This document shows positions 36,752 through 45,839 of a stretch of 64,000 nt of DNA, piece by piece; positions within the stretch are counted from its first letter, which is position 1, and each line of letters starts with the position of its first letter. The notes under the pieces were generated by a model that saw nothing but the letters and a program-made list of their open reading frames with translations, was not told the DNA's origin and ran no database searches. The translations under genes and the position numbers were made by a program. The stretch comes from Schauerella fraxinea (GTDB lineage Bacteria; Pseudomonadota; Gammaproteobacteria; Burkholderiales; Burkholderiaceae_B): NCBI GenBank assembly GCA_030849965.1, contig JAVDKL010000001.1, forward strand, positions 974,554 through 1,038,553. The letters are read 5' to 3'.

Positions 36752-36811
36752 TATAGCGGTTCCCCTACCTCCGCTGCCAACCCTCGACATACAAAGCCTA
36801 GACCGACGTTC

Positions 36812-37606
36812 ATGCAAGCTGCTTCTCTTCCCGCTACCGCCGGCTGGCACTGGGTGCTCGATGGCTTTCGCCTGTTTCGCAAGCAGCCGCTAGCCATGTT
36901 CACCTGGGCCATGGCCATCAGCCTCCTCCTCAGCATCGCGCTCAATACGCCGCCGTTCGGCCCGCTCATCGCCTTGCTGCTCATGCCTACCATCACGCTG
37001 ATGACGCTCTCGGCATGCAAGCACGTGGAAGCGGATCGCGTGATGCTGCCGTCGATGTGGATCAAACCGCTCAAGCAGCCGGGGGTGTTCAAACGGATGT
37101 TCCTGATGGGTATCGCCTATGCGAGTGCTGCCCTCATTGCCGGCCTGGCGTCGTTTCTCCCCTTCACACGCGACCTGGTGGAAGGGCTGCGCGCCGCAGC
37201 AGTCACGGATAGTCTCTTGCCTTTCCTCGAAGCGGCGCGCGTGCCGCTGGCGATCTTCGCCGTGCTTTATCTGATCATTGCCGCCCTCTTCTGGCACGCC
37301 CCGGCCCTCAAAGCTTGGCACGGCACGAAGATGGTTCAGGCGCTGTTCTTCTCCGGCATTGCCTGCTGGCGCAATAAATGGGCGTTTCTGGTGTATGGAT
37401 TTGCCTGGCTGGCGGTTTTCATGGGGCTGGATCTGATCACGGGAGTGTTGGTATTCGCGGGCGTGCCGCTAACCTTTGCCAGCACGCTCAAGATGCCTTT
37501 CACGATCGCGGCGGCCGGTGTGATGTACTGCAGCTTTTATCCTGCCTACACGTCGGTGTTCGGCGGTGGCGAGTATCCGCGCGGCGCAGCCGAACAACCG
37601 GTGTGA
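36812..37606 (+). CDS. BPSS1780-type multi-pass membrane protein
   Basis: Protein of 264 residues with about six hydrophobic helices (near 28-45, 48-66, 95-115, 145-162, 185-205, 210-235). It resembles the BPSS1780 family of Burkholderiales membrane proteins, whose function is unknown. It lies 60 bp after thrB in the same direction and ends before a strong terminator at 37650, so it may be the last gene of a thrB transcript. Confidence 0.8.
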   Translation: MQAASLPATAGWHWVLDGFRLFRKQPLAMFTWAMAISLLLSIALNTPPFGPLIALLLMPTITLMTLSACKHVEADRVMLPSMWIKPLKQPGVFKRMFLMGIAYASAALIAGLASFLPFTRDLVEGLRAAAVTDSLLPFLEAARVPLAIFAVLYLIIAALFWHAPALKAWHGTKMVQALFFSGIACWRNKWAFLVYGFAWLAVFMGLDLITGVLVFAGVPLTFASTLKMPFTIAAAGVMYCSFYPAYTSVFGGGEYPRGAAEQPV

Positions 37607-37649
37607 CTGCGATGCAGACGGCTTAGGGTCGATTGCGAGGCACGTGTTT

Positions 37650-37681
37650 CATGGGGCGCTGATAGCGCCCCATGTTTTTTT
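37650..37681 (+). terminator. Strong intrinsic terminator
   Basis: An 11-bp perfect stem CATGGGGCGCT / AGCGCCCCATG with a 3-base GAT loop (37650-37674) is followed by seven T residues. It lies 43 bp after the stop of the BPSS1780-type gene. Confidence 0.93.
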
Positions 37682-37735
37682 CTGAGGGCTCGTGGCAGGA
37701 TGGAGGCTGCAAGCAGTGCCCTCGAAAGGCGTTTC

Positions 37736-38062
37736 TCAGGGCGCCGGTGGTGCCCATTCCACAGCACGTGCGCGACGCGTCTTGCGATCGTAGAGGCACA
37801 GCATCGTTCCCGCTTGCCCCTTCATGTGCGCTTGCGGATACACCCCTTTGATCAGCACCGCGGTGAGCGGCGACGTATCGTCAAAAATGGCGGGTTCGCC
37901 CACCGCTTTCACGTCACGTAGACCACTCGCCTTGCCGCAGGCAGCCTGCGCCTGCGCGGTTGCGGCCTCCCATTGCTTCGTGGTGCTGGCCCCAGCCATT
38001 GCCCCGGTCGTCGTCAAACCGGCAGCTACCAGCCCAAGCACACATTTACGTAGGGTTGTCAT
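37736..38062 (-). CDS. Small exported protein of unknown function
   Basis: Protein of 108 residues with a signal peptide (residues 1-27, MTTLRKCVLGLVAAGLTTTG then AMA). Two cysteines remain in the mature part (QAACGK and MLCLYD). I do not recognise a family. The ATG at 38062 has a strong Shine-Dalgarno (GGAGGAG, about 9 bases upstream) and is preferred over a longer frame that lacks one. The stop of the DUF192 gene lies 17 bp inside this gene, so it is probably the last gene of the Tad transcript or a separately initiated gene. Confidence 0.75.
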   Translation of the reverse strand: MTTLRKCVLGLVAAGLTTTGAMAGASTTKQWEAATAQAQAACGKASGLRDVKAVGEPAIFDDTSPLTAVLIKGVYPQAHMKGQAGTMLCLYDRKTRRARAVEWAPPAP

Positions 38063-38486
38063 CGTGCGGATCTCCTCCATGTGATGGTGCGACCAGCATA
38101 CCCGCCCCTTGCAATGCACGCCGAAACGCAATGTGCCAGACGTGCCATTCGGCAACCGTACCGGGCGCCGCGCCAGCCAGCATTTCGACGGCATGGCGAG
38201 CCCGCCGGCTTGCGGCAGCCCGCCAGGGCACGAGACCTCTTGTCACCTGAGTAATGCGTAACGCCGCGTCGACAAACACGACATCGATCGGCATGCGCAT
38301 GCCACAGGTGTGCACGCTCCGGCAAGAGATCAGTATGACTCCTGCGCCCGACATCAGCGATCGTCGTCCCAGTAATCCGTGCAGGCGTTTGCACGGTGTG
38401 TTGAGCACAACGAAACGATAGCGCTGCGGCCGACCGGCGGATGGGGTTTTCAACGGCGTGAAGCGGTTCAAGGAATCTTGCTGCAC
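38046..38486 (-). CDS. DUF192 family protein
   Basis: Protein of 146 residues if the GTG at 38486 is used. The conserved DUF192 core HTCGMRMPIDVVFVD is present, with RRSLMSGAGVILI before it. The family is small, often periplasmic, of unknown function, and sometimes sits beside secretion or pilus genes. The frame is open to 38594, which would overlap tadC by 70 bp; GTG at 38486 or TTG at 38471 avoids this. It lies at the end of the Tad gene run. Confidence 0.75.
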   Translation of the reverse strand: MQQDSLNRFTPLKTPSAGRPQRYRFVVLNTPCKRLHGLLGRRSLMSGAGVILISCRSVHTCGMRMPIDVVFVDAALRITQVTRGLVPWRAAASRRARHAVEMLAGAAPGTVAEWHVWHIAFRRALQGAGMLVAPSHGGDPHDDNPT

Positions 38487-38524
38487 AACAACGGCGCCGA
38501 TATCGATGAGCTGACGATCACTTC

Positions 38525-39439
38525 CTACTCCAAGCCCAGAATCGATACGGCCAGCGGAAACCCGATCATCAAGAACGTGCAGGGAAAAATACACACCGCC
38601 AGCGGCAAAAGCATCTTGACGGGCGCTTCCTGGGCTAACCGCTCGGCGCGCTGATACTGATCGGCGCGCCGCTGCTCGGCTTGCGCGCGCAACGTGCTGC
38701 CGAGCGGCAACCCCAGCGATTCGGCCTGCGCGAGCGCCCCGACCCAGGCACGCAACGCCGGTGAGTTGGCCCGCCGCGCCATCTCACCCAGCGCCTGCAT
38801 ACGGCCCCCGCCCGCGCGGATGTCGAGCAGAGCCCGCGCAAGCTCCGCGCGTAACGGGCCCGCAGGACCGTGCCGCGCGGCTTGTACCAAAGCGCCATGC
38901 AAGCTCAATCCACCTTCGACGCACAACACCGTGATATCGAGATAAAACGGGAGCGCACGGTCGATCGCCGCCGTGCGCGCACGGGCCCGTTGAGCCAGCC
39001 ACTGCAACGGCCATCGGCTGGCGGCGAGCGCGACCATCCCACTCAACGCGATGCGCGTGGAAAAGGTCAGTGCCTCCAATTGGCTATCGACGAGCCACAC
39101 GCCTGCCGACGCCAGTATCGCCATCACCCAGGCGGCTGCGCACAGATGGCCTACTGAACATGATCTGGGAAGATCGGCTTGTACACGTCTATCGTCGAGC
39201 CGCTGGCGCACGCGCCAGGAGACGAACCGGATGCACACGGGCGCCAGGATCACAAGCCACGGCCAAGCCAGACGCCACAGCCAGGGCAAGGGTTGTTGTG
39301 CGTGCTCACCTGGTCCGGAGACAACGTCGGACGGTGCGGTCAAAGGCCGCGCGAGGATCAGCACCAGCAACATTGCACAGCTGCCGCCGGCCAACATCGC
39401 CACCCACGTCGCGAACGTCTGATCAACATCGGCTGTCAT
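38525..39439 (-). CDS. tadC: TadC-like inner-membrane platform protein
   Basis: Protein of 304 residues with a type II secretion F (GspF) domain. Hydrophobic segments occur near 12-30, 52-70, 100-117 and at the end (275-300, MLLPLAVCIFPCTFLMIGFP, a TadC hallmark). The cytoplasmic helical part includes LPFYLDITVLCVEGGLSLHGAL. With TadB it forms the membrane platform on which the pilus ATPase acts. It starts 26 bp after tadB, the first true gap in a chain of overlapping genes. Confidence 0.88.
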   Translation of the reverse strand: MTADVDQTFATWVAMLAGGSCAMLLVLILARPLTAPSDVVSGPGEHAQQPLPWLWRLAWPWLVILAPVCIRFVSWRVRQRLDDRRVQADLPRSCSVGHLCAAAWVMAILASAGVWLVDSQLEALTFSTRIALSGMVALAASRWPLQWLAQRARARTAAIDRALPFYLDITVLCVEGGLSLHGALVQAARHGPAGPLRAELARALLDIRAGGGRMQALGEMARRANSPALRAWVGALAQAESLGLPLGSTLRAQAEQRRADQYQRAERLAQEAPVKMLLPLAVCIFPCTFLMIGFPLAVSILGLE

Positions 39440-39465
39440 ATGTCTCCCTTTTCATCCGTTCGCGC

Positions 39466-40311
39466 TTACACATCGATCCTGACGATGCGCCGGATCATCA
39501 GAATGCCGGCCATCTCCAGACCTGCGATGACCGCAAGCGTGGCCCAGCCCATTGGCGTGTACCAAAGTGGCTGCATGCCGTGCGGGTCGAGTGCCGTCAG
39601 CGCCACGCCGAGCGCCAGAGGCAGCGCACCCACGATCCAGGCCTGTAGTTTGCCTTGCGCCGTGAGTGCTTGAACGCGCGCGCGCAACCGCTGCTGTGCG
39701 GTCAAACTGGCGGCAATGCGTTCAAGCGTTTCGGCCAAGTTGCCGCCGGTTTGCGCGGCGATGCCGAGTGCCGACGCGACCAGTGCGGTGGATGACGATG
39801 GCATGCGTCGGCACAGCGCCTCCAGCGCATCATCGAACGACCGACCCATACGCTGTTCGCGCAACATCAGCCCGAACTCTTGCGACAGTGGGGGCTCAGC
39901 GTGCGCGACGACGTGCGTGAAGGCGATCGGCACACTCGCGCCTGCGCGGAGCGCCGCGGCCAGTGTGATCAAGGTGACAGGCAGTTGGTGATCGAACTGC
40001 GCGAGCCGGCGATGGCGAAGGTATTTGACCCACCACCCCGGAACGCGCGCGACGCCCAGCGCCGTCACTGCAGCAAGCGGCGCGTTGTCCAATACGCCGT
40101 ATATGACCATCCCAACCGCCGCGCAGAGCAACACCGATCCCGTCCAGAGATGTAGCGGATCCACGAACAGAAACAACTCGCTCAACCGCACGCCCGCGTC
40201 CTGTGTATAGACGTCACGATAACGTTTCATTGCCGCCAGAAATCCCGCATGCAGGAGGTACAGCGTCAACCCGGCCGCGATCATCGTGCCGATTGTCGCC
40301 AGCCAGATCAC
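39466..40311 (-). CDS. tadB: TadB-like inner-membrane platform protein
   Basis: Protein of 281 residues with a GspF domain (RVPGWWVKYLRHRRLAQF, then LPVTLITLAAALRAGASVPI) and membrane helices near 3-24, 50-75 and 215-270. The start is GTG at 40311, which overlaps the stop of the ATPase gene as GTGA. It should act with TadC as the base of the Tad pilus machine. Confidence 0.88.
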   Translation of the reverse strand: MIWLATIGTMIAAGLTLYLLHAGFLAAMKRYRDVYTQDAGVRLSELFLFVDPLHLWTGSVLLCAAVGMVIYGVLDNAPLAAVTALGVARVPGWWVKYLRHRRLAQFDHQLPVTLITLAAALRAGASVPIAFTHVVAHAEPPLSQEFGLMLREQRMGRSFDDALEALCRRMPSSSTALVASALGIAAQTGGNLAETLERIAASLTAQQRLRARVQALTAQGKLQAWIVGALPLALGVALTALDPHGMQPLWYTPMGWATLAVIAGLEMAGILMIRRIVRIDV

Positions 40312-42239
40312 GGCAGCTCCCGCGCACCAGGCGTGCAGGAGAAGAACATGTCGGTGTCGATCGCATGCCCCTCATCGCGCCACCGCTGGACAATGCCAGG
40401 CAGCACGCCGCCCCAGGCAAAGCCACCGGTTGCAGCAGAAAATCTGAATAGAGACTGCGACTGAATGCAGCCGCTCTCCATGCCGGTGAGTTCGACGACC
40501 TCCGTGACCACGCGGCGTCCATTGGCCAAGCGCCGTTGTTGCACGATCAAATCGACGCTCGACACAATGTGCTCACGCACCACCGACAACGGGAGCCCCA
40601 TGTTTGCCATCATGATCATGGTTTCCAATCGCGCCAATGCATCGCGCGGCGTATTGGCGTGCAGCGTCGTCATCGATCCCTCATGCCCAGTGTTCATGGC
40701 GGCCAACATGTCGAACGCTTCCGCGCCGCGGCACTCCCCCACGACAATACGGTCTGGACGCATACGCAGCGCATTGCGCACCAGATCGCGAATCGTGATC
40801 AACCCGCGGCCTTCCACATTCGGCGGGCGCGCCTCGAGCGCCACCAGATGCGCATGCCCCAACCGTAGCTCCGCCGAATCTTCGATCGTCACGATCCGTT
40901 CGCCCGCAGGAATCGCATCGGCCAGAATGTTGAGCAGGGTTGTCTTTCCCGAGCCCGTACCGCCTGCGATCACGATGCTGGCGCGGTGTGCCACACAGAG
41001 TCGTAAAAACGCCGCCATCTCAGCGCTCATCGCGCCTGTTCGAACCAGGTCGACCATCCCTAACCGGGTGCGCATGAACTTGCGAATGGTGAGCACGGCC
41101 CCACGCAATGCAATCGGCGGCAGCACCGCGTTGACACGAGATCCATCCGTGAGACGCGCGTCCACCATCGGCATGCTTTCGTCGACGCGGCGCCCCACAC
41201 GCGACACGATGCGATCGATGATTCGGCGCAGTGCCTGCTCCGAAGTAAAACGCAGCGCGGCGGCATGCAGTCGCCCTGAACGCTCGACATAGATATCGTC
41301 GTAGCGATTGATCATGATCTCCGAGATCCCATCGTCGTTGAGCAATGACTCAAGCGGCCCAAGTCCTACGACTTCGTCGAGGATGCGGCGACATCGTGCC
41401 GATTGTTCTTGGGTAGAGGCATCGCGATCGGCGCTAAGGATCTGCATCAGCAGATCGCCGGCGACATGCCGCAACGTGGCGTCGCTCATCGTTGCCACGT
41501 CGTGACGGCGCAGATCGAGCGCGTGAAGCAAGGCATCGTGCGCGGAGCGATCGCGCGCATCGGTGCTGTCTGTTGAAGCGTTTGCCGCCGCGTTTGTGGA
41601 AGCGTTTGTTGTGGTGTTTATTGTGGTGTTTGTTGAAGCGTCTTTTGAAGTGTCTGTTGAAGCATGTGTAGCTTTTGTTGTGATATCGGTGACGTCGTCT
41701 GTCCCACTACCTGTCGCGTATTTCTCAGCGCTTTCACCGTTTTCAGTGGTGTCGCTTGTCAAGCCGTCATCTGCTTGATTCGCTGTGTCATCTAAAGAGA
41801 GGCTTGCTGCGCCGTTGAACAATGCTCCCGCGTGGCTGAATGTCAGCGTGTCTGTGCGTTGCCTGACACCCTCGTCCATGCGGTTAACCGGCTCGTCTGC
41901 CGGTCGATCCGAACGGTTGGGATCGAGGTCGCCTCCCCCACTGCCTTTCCCGCTCGCCAAGCTCACTTGAATCAGGCAGGGACCGATCACGACACTATCG
42001 GTGGCAAGTAGAGGCGAATGCGTGGCGATGCGCTGGCTATTGACCGATGTGCCCATCAGCGAGCCGTGATCTTCGAGCGCCAAGGCGTCGCCGATGACAA
42101 CGATGCTTGCATGACGTTTGGCCACGCGCCAGTGACGGATGCGAACCGCGCATCCCACATCGCGACCGATATGCACGGGTGCGGCAGCGCACACCGTGAC
42201 CTGCCTGCCATCTTCGTAGTTCAGAAGAATATCGATCAT
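40308..42239 (-). CDS. tadA: FHA domain fused to TadA/CpaF pilus ATPase
   Basis: Protein of 643 residues. Residues about 1-95 form an FHA domain with GRDVGC (25-30), RHAS (42-45) and GTSVN (63-67), which binds phosphothreonine peptides. Residues about 100-235 are a disordered Thr/Asn/Ser/Asp-rich linker. Residues about 236-600 are the CpaF/TadA secretion ATPase: Walker A GGTGSGKT (426-433), Walker B region RIVVGECRGAEAFD, and a His box in HEGSMTTLHANTP. It powers assembly of Flp-type pili. It overlaps the secretin gene by ATGA and tadB by GTGA. The FHA domain may bring phospho-dependent control; this is inferred. Confidence 0.93.
   Translation of the reverse strand: MIDILLNYEDGRQVTVCAAAPVHIGRDVGCAVRIRHWRVAKRHASIVVIGDALALEDHGSLMGTSVNSQRIATHSPLLATDSVVIGPCLIQVSLASGKGSGGGDLDPNRSDRPADEPVNRMDEGVRQRTDTLTFSHAGALFNGAASLSLDDTANQADDGLTSDTTENGESAEKYATGSGTDDVTDITTKATHASTDTSKDASTNTTINTTTNASTNAAANASTDSTDARDRSAHDALLHALDLRRHDVATMSDATLRHVAGDLLMQILSADRDASTQEQSARCRRILDEVVGLGPLESLLNDDGISEIMINRYDDIYVERSGRLHAAALRFTSEQALRRIIDRIVSRVGRRVDESMPMVDARLTDGSRVNAVLPPIALRGAVLTIRKFMRTRLGMVDLVRTGAMSAEMAAFLRLCVAHRASIVIAGGTGSGKTTLLNILADAIPAGERIVTIEDSAELRLGHAHLVALEARPPNVEGRGLITIRDLVRNALRMRPDRIVVGECRGAEAFDMLAAMNTGHEGSMTTLHANTPRDALARLETMIMMANMGLPLSVVREHIVSSVDLIVQQRRLANGRRVVTEVVELTGMESGCIQSQSLFRFSAATGGFAWGGVLPGIVQRWRDEGHAIDTDMFFSCTPGARELP
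41550..41672 (-). repeat. Imperfect 12-15-bp repeats coding the Thr/Asn/Ser linker of TadA
   Basis: Copies of GCTTCAACAAAC-like units, read on the minus strand, encode the ASTNTT / NASTNAA stretch (residues about 190-230). All changes are in multiples of three, so the frame is kept. Confidence 0.7.
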
Positions 42240-43807
42240 GATTGGGGGTCGAACGCATATTGGTTCATGCCCTGACCTGCAGCCCCTGCTGGCCGCTCCG
42301 TCCCTTCTCGCACGACGGGCGCCATCCGTGCGGCCGTATCGACGAGTGCGGCGGCGTCATTGCGCCATTGCGAACCGGCTCCTGCCGGCGCATGCCAACC
42401 CTCACGGTCGCCCTGCTCCGCTGCGCCCATTGGCGTGTTCATACGCGGGGCGCCGTCGAAACTCTCCTTCAGGATCGCGTTGCTGCGCGATACCCGATCC
42501 GCAAGTGCACGATCGCCCTGTGCAATCACGTAAGGCGTCACGAAGATGGCCAACTCGGTCTCCTTGACCTCGTTGCGTTGCGACCCAAACAGGTAACCCA
42601 AGACAGGAATCCGCGAAAGCCCCGGTATCCCGTTACGCATATCGTTGCGCTCGCGCGCCAGAAAGCCGGCAAGCACCAAGGTTTGACCCGATCGCACATT
42701 GAATTCGGTCGCCGCCCTTCGAGTCTTCAACGCCGGTCCGCTCGGCGAGGGTGTGGTGGCGTCGACCGAACTGGCTTCCACCTCGATGCGCGAACGCACG
42801 GCGCCATGGCTATCCGCTTGGGGCGTGATCTTCAATGCCACGCCGTAAGGCTTGAAAATGGTGGTGGTTTTGCCGTTGGCGTCCGTTGTGGCGTACGGCA
42901 CCTCGCCGCCTGCGAGAAACTCCGCGGTTGCCCCGCTGCGCGCCATCAGTTGCGGCTGTGCCAGCACGACCGCTTCGCCAGACTGCGCCATGGCATCGAT
43001 GCGTGCCGACAGCGCGGCGTTGACGCCGAAGAAGCCCAGCGCCGGTGCGACCCGCTGCAGAACGCCTGAAGAAATACCATTGGGATCGTCGCCCGACTCC
43101 ATCTCGTCGATGCGACCGCCAGCGCCCACAGCAGGCACCAACGCAGGCTCCCCGGGACGCCTCCCAAGACGATTGATCGCTGCGCTGTCCCAGACCACGC
43201 CAGTATTGAAACCGCCCGTGGTGGCGCCATCCCAGCGCACGCCCAATTCGCGCACCCGCGACCGCGGCAATTCGACAACCTGGACATCGAGCATGATCAT
43301 GCGCTCCCAACCCATCGGGTTGGTGAAATCGATCAGCCCGGGATACGTCGCCGCGAGACTGGCAATCCGATCGCGATCGCGGTCGGAAATATCGCCGCCC
43401 TCGATCACGATCTTGTCGCCAACCGTCATCGCGTGGGCTCCGGGGATCTTGGCGAGCAGGGTATCGATGTCGTCCCGGATACGCCGAAAATCTGCCGGCA
43501 CCACACGAATGCGGTAAGCCAGCGGACGGCTGCGCGCCGTCCAGATATGCAGCGAAGACGTACCCGCCTGCTTGGCGAACACGATCACTTCACGCGCGTC
43601 GGCGGCCGACGCGCTGACGATCTGACCGTTGCCAACCGCGATGCGCTTGACATCGCCGGGCGCCAGCACGCGGGTCTCGCCCACCTGCAGCTCCAACTCG
43701 CGCACCTCATCGGCAGCAAGCACGTTGCTCGCCATCAAAGAAACACCGACAACGAAGCCTACGAGATGGCGTTGTGCACGGCCGATGCGATAAGTGACTG
43801 GTGTCAT
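42236..43807 (-). CDS. rcpA: RcpA/CpaC outer-membrane secretin
   Basis: Protein of 523 residues with a signal peptide (residues 1-31, ending SLMASNVLA). A pilus/BON-like N-terminal region (about 35-165) with IAVGNGQIVSASAAD is followed by the secretin domain (about 170-440), including VLAQPQLMARSGATAEFLAGG and GFLARERNDMRNGIPGLSRIP. It should form the outer-membrane pore for the Flp pilus. No separate pilotin is seen. Both ends are 4-bp ATGA overlaps with the neighbours. Confidence 0.92.
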   Translation of the reverse strand: MTPVTYRIGRAQRHLVGFVVGVSLMASNVLAADEVRELELQVGETRVLAPGDVKRIAVGNGQIVSASAADAREVIVFAKQAGTSSLHIWTARSRPLAYRIRVVPADFRRIRDDIDTLLAKIPGAHAMTVGDKIVIEGGDISDRDRDRIASLAATYPGLIDFTNPMGWERMIMLDVQVVELPRSRVRELGVRWDGATTGGFNTGVVWDSAAINRLGRRPGEPALVPAVGAGGRIDEMESGDDPNGISSGVLQRVAPALGFFGVNAALSARIDAMAQSGEAVVLAQPQLMARSGATAEFLAGGEVPYATTDANGKTTTIFKPYGVALKITPQADSHGAVRSRIEVEASSVDATTPSPSGPALKTRRAATEFNVRSGQTLVLAGFLARERNDMRNGIPGLSRIPVLGYLFGSQRNEVKETELAIFVTPYVIAQGDRALADRVSRSNAILKESFDGAPRMNTPMGAAEQGDREGWHAPAGAGSQWRNDAAALVDTAARMAPVVREGTERPAGAAGQGMNQYAFDPQS

Positions 43808-44784
43808 GGCGCACCGACGGTAAAGTCTGATACTGGCGCGCTTGCATTCACATGACGCGATGGGTTTGTCACTGCGCGACGGCTCGCCAATTGAGGCGGG
43901 AGATCGAGTTCGAAGAAGCCCGAATCTGAAGCGCCGTCTTGCGCGATAGGCATATCGAACATCGCGCCGGCACCGTCACCAGCATTGCCATACAGCACCG
44001 GAACATCTCGAATGGGCATCGGCCGATCGCTCTCCAACCCCAGCAATGCTGCAAGGTCGCCCCGCGCACCCGAACCCACCACACGATCATCGGAATCGCG
44101 TCTCAAGATGGCCGACATCGTGCCGCTGCGGCGAGCTGCGACCAATTTGAGCGCGTCTTCCGGCGAGACATCCAGGGTAACCGTTGAAAATGCGCCGTGT
44201 GCCGTGCTGGTGCTTCGCGGCGCGCCATCCTCGTCCTGCCCGATTGCCAGCACTCTGACACCTTGCAGCAACGGCGCCGTTACCTGGCGCCCGGCATGGT
44301 CGAACGACACATACAGATCGATGAAATCGCCCGACTTGAGCAATCCTGAAAGCGAGCTCAGATCATCTACGGGAATCGTGACCGCACGCCTGCCTGTCAG
44401 AATGCGCGACGCCAAAGGCAACGCCGTTCGCGGCTTCAGATGAACCGCCGAGATTGCATCGCCCTGCTTGAGCGGCACCGCCAAAAGCGGTAGCGTGAGC
44501 TGCGCGAAGTCTTCGGGCGTCAGGGTGTCGCTGCCGGCATACGCCGCGGGAATATCGCGCACAGCCACATGAAGATCATCCAGAACCGTAGCAGCGTCCA
44601 GATCAAAAGCGGCCACTACTCGACTCACCATCGGCACGCGCGCATCCGCATCGATTTGCGCCAACCGTTGCGTGACCTGCGCATGCATGGCCCACGCCGC
44701 CAGCAATCCGGCGCAAAGGGCCGCTGCCCACACACCATTGCGACGCGCATGAGCGCGAGACCATTCCAGTATGTCCAGCCTCAT
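43804..44784 (-). CDS. rcpC: RcpC/CpaB pilus assembly protein
   Basis: Protein of 326 residues with an N-terminal membrane helix (about 16-34) and a SAF-type domain followed by the RcpC/CpaB region (RRAVTIPVDDLSSLSGLLKS, GDFIDLYVSF). CpaB proteins sit in the periplasm and stabilise the secretin. The ATG at 44784 has AAGGAG upstream and forms an ATGA overlap with the preceding gene. A frame extension of 30 codons is possible but unlikely. Confidence 0.88.
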   Translation of the reverse strand: MRLDILEWSRAHARRNGVWAAALCAGLLAAWAMHAQVTQRLAQIDADARVPMVSRVVAAFDLDAATVLDDLHVAVRDIPAAYAGSDTLTPEDFAQLTLPLLAVPLKQGDAISAVHLKPRTALPLASRILTGRRAVTIPVDDLSSLSGLLKSGDFIDLYVSFDHAGRQVTAPLLQGVRVLAIGQDEDGAPRSTSTAHGAFSTVTLDVSPEDALKLVAARRSGTMSAILRRDSDDRVVGSGARGDLAALLGLESDRPMPIRDVPVLYGNAGDGAGAMFDMPIAQDGASDSGFFELDLPPQLASRRAVTNPSRHVNASAPVSDFTVGAP

Positions 44785-45839
44785 GTTCGCTCCTTGCTGC
44801 GATGCATAAAAATCAAGGTATCTCTGCCGTCGCGCCGGCAGTACACCGTTGCCAGCTCGCGATCGCGCCGCCACGACAGCATCGCGGTCGCAGACGCCGT
44901 TTCACTTTGCCATCCCGTCTGCCGCAGCGACGCCGTCAGATCGACACAGGGATCTTTCCACACAGCAGGTGCACGCCACACCTGCAGCCCCGCGGCAAGC
45001 GCCGAGTCGGTATCGTCGATATCGAAGATCAGTTGTGCAGCAGGCGGCATCCGCAACGCATCGAACAGCGGTGAGATGCGATGGTGTTGTGGCAAGCCAT
45101 GTGGCACCCATACCGATAAATAGCCTCGCGTCGACGCGATGCCACGGGGATGGGGATCGCCCGAGACCAGCGATGCCAACCAATTGACGCCATCCCGTTG
45201 ACCGGAAAGCAAGACTTCACCTGCCACCACGTTGAGATGACTCACCCAGGGACGGGCCTGGGTAAGCACTTTTGCGACGACTGACACCGATCCAGGCACA
45301 TCGATCGACATCCTGGTCAAGCGTCCGCCGAACAACGTCCAATCTTCTGGCGCCGATACCGTGGACGATCGCGGCAAGGCCTCAGCCCAGGCGGTCAAGC
45401 TTTTTCGATTGGCGTTGACTTGTTCTGAGCGTGTCTGCGACTTGAATGCTTGTGCAGGCGATGCGTTTGCGCCAAACACGAAAGCGTGCGACTCGGCGGA
45501 CGGCGAATTAGACGCAAGCACACGCGCAAAGCGATCGGTCGAACTCGAAGCGGCTGCGTTGACGCTGGAGCAGAACAGGCCGATCACGGACATGATGCCG
45601 ACCAAGCCGATCAGGCGAATGACGTCGATGCCAGAGCTCAGGGTCAGGCGAGTGAAGCCATTGCCAATGTTCAAGGTCAAACTGCTGAAGCTTTTGCCGC
45701 AGGTGATGGTTGTGATGCGTGCGCGGAGGCGACGATCGAACATCAGACTGCGAGAGCCGATGCGACGATCTCCGGTCACACCGATTGCCCGAAAACCACG
45801 AAAACCACGAAAACCAACATTCAGTATCGGCCCGCTCAT
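44781..45839 (-). CDS. Unknown Tad-operon protein with one membrane helix
   Basis: Protein of 352 residues from the ATG at 45839, chosen because it forms an ATGA overlap with the TadE-like gene. A hydrophobic segment near 78-97 (LIGLVGIMSVIGLFCSSVNA) looks like a membrane anchor or a late signal sequence, and the rest would be periplasmic. I do not recognise the family. It contains FDALRMPPAAQLIFDIDD and a Trp-rich region. The N-terminus carries a GFRGFRGFR repeat from a 9-bp tandem repeat. Position suggests a pilus accessory or minor-component role. Confidence 0.7.
   Translation of the reverse strand: MSGPILNVGFRGFRGFRAIGVTGDRRIGSRSLMFDRRLRARITTITCGKSFSSLTLNIGNGFTRLTLSSGIDVIRLIGLVGIMSVIGLFCSSVNAAASSSTDRFARVLASNSPSAESHAFVFGANASPAQAFKSQTRSEQVNANRKSLTAWAEALPRSSTVSAPEDWTLFGGRLTRMSIDVPGSVSVVAKVLTQARPWVSHLNVVAGEVLLSGQRDGVNWLASLVSGDPHPRGIASTRGYLSVWVPHGLPQHHRISPLFDALRMPPAAQLIFDIDDTDSALAAGLQVWRAPAVWKDPCVDLTASLRQTGWQSETASATAMLSWRRDRELATVYCRRDGRDTLIFMHRSKERT

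Noticed and set aside
37607-37735. Possible small gene between the BPSS1780-type gene and the exported protein
   Set aside because: The space holds the terminator, and no frame with a credible start and ribosome site was found.
38487-38594. Longer start for the DUF192 protein
   Set aside because: It would overlap tadC by 70 bp, and the added residues do not look like the family.
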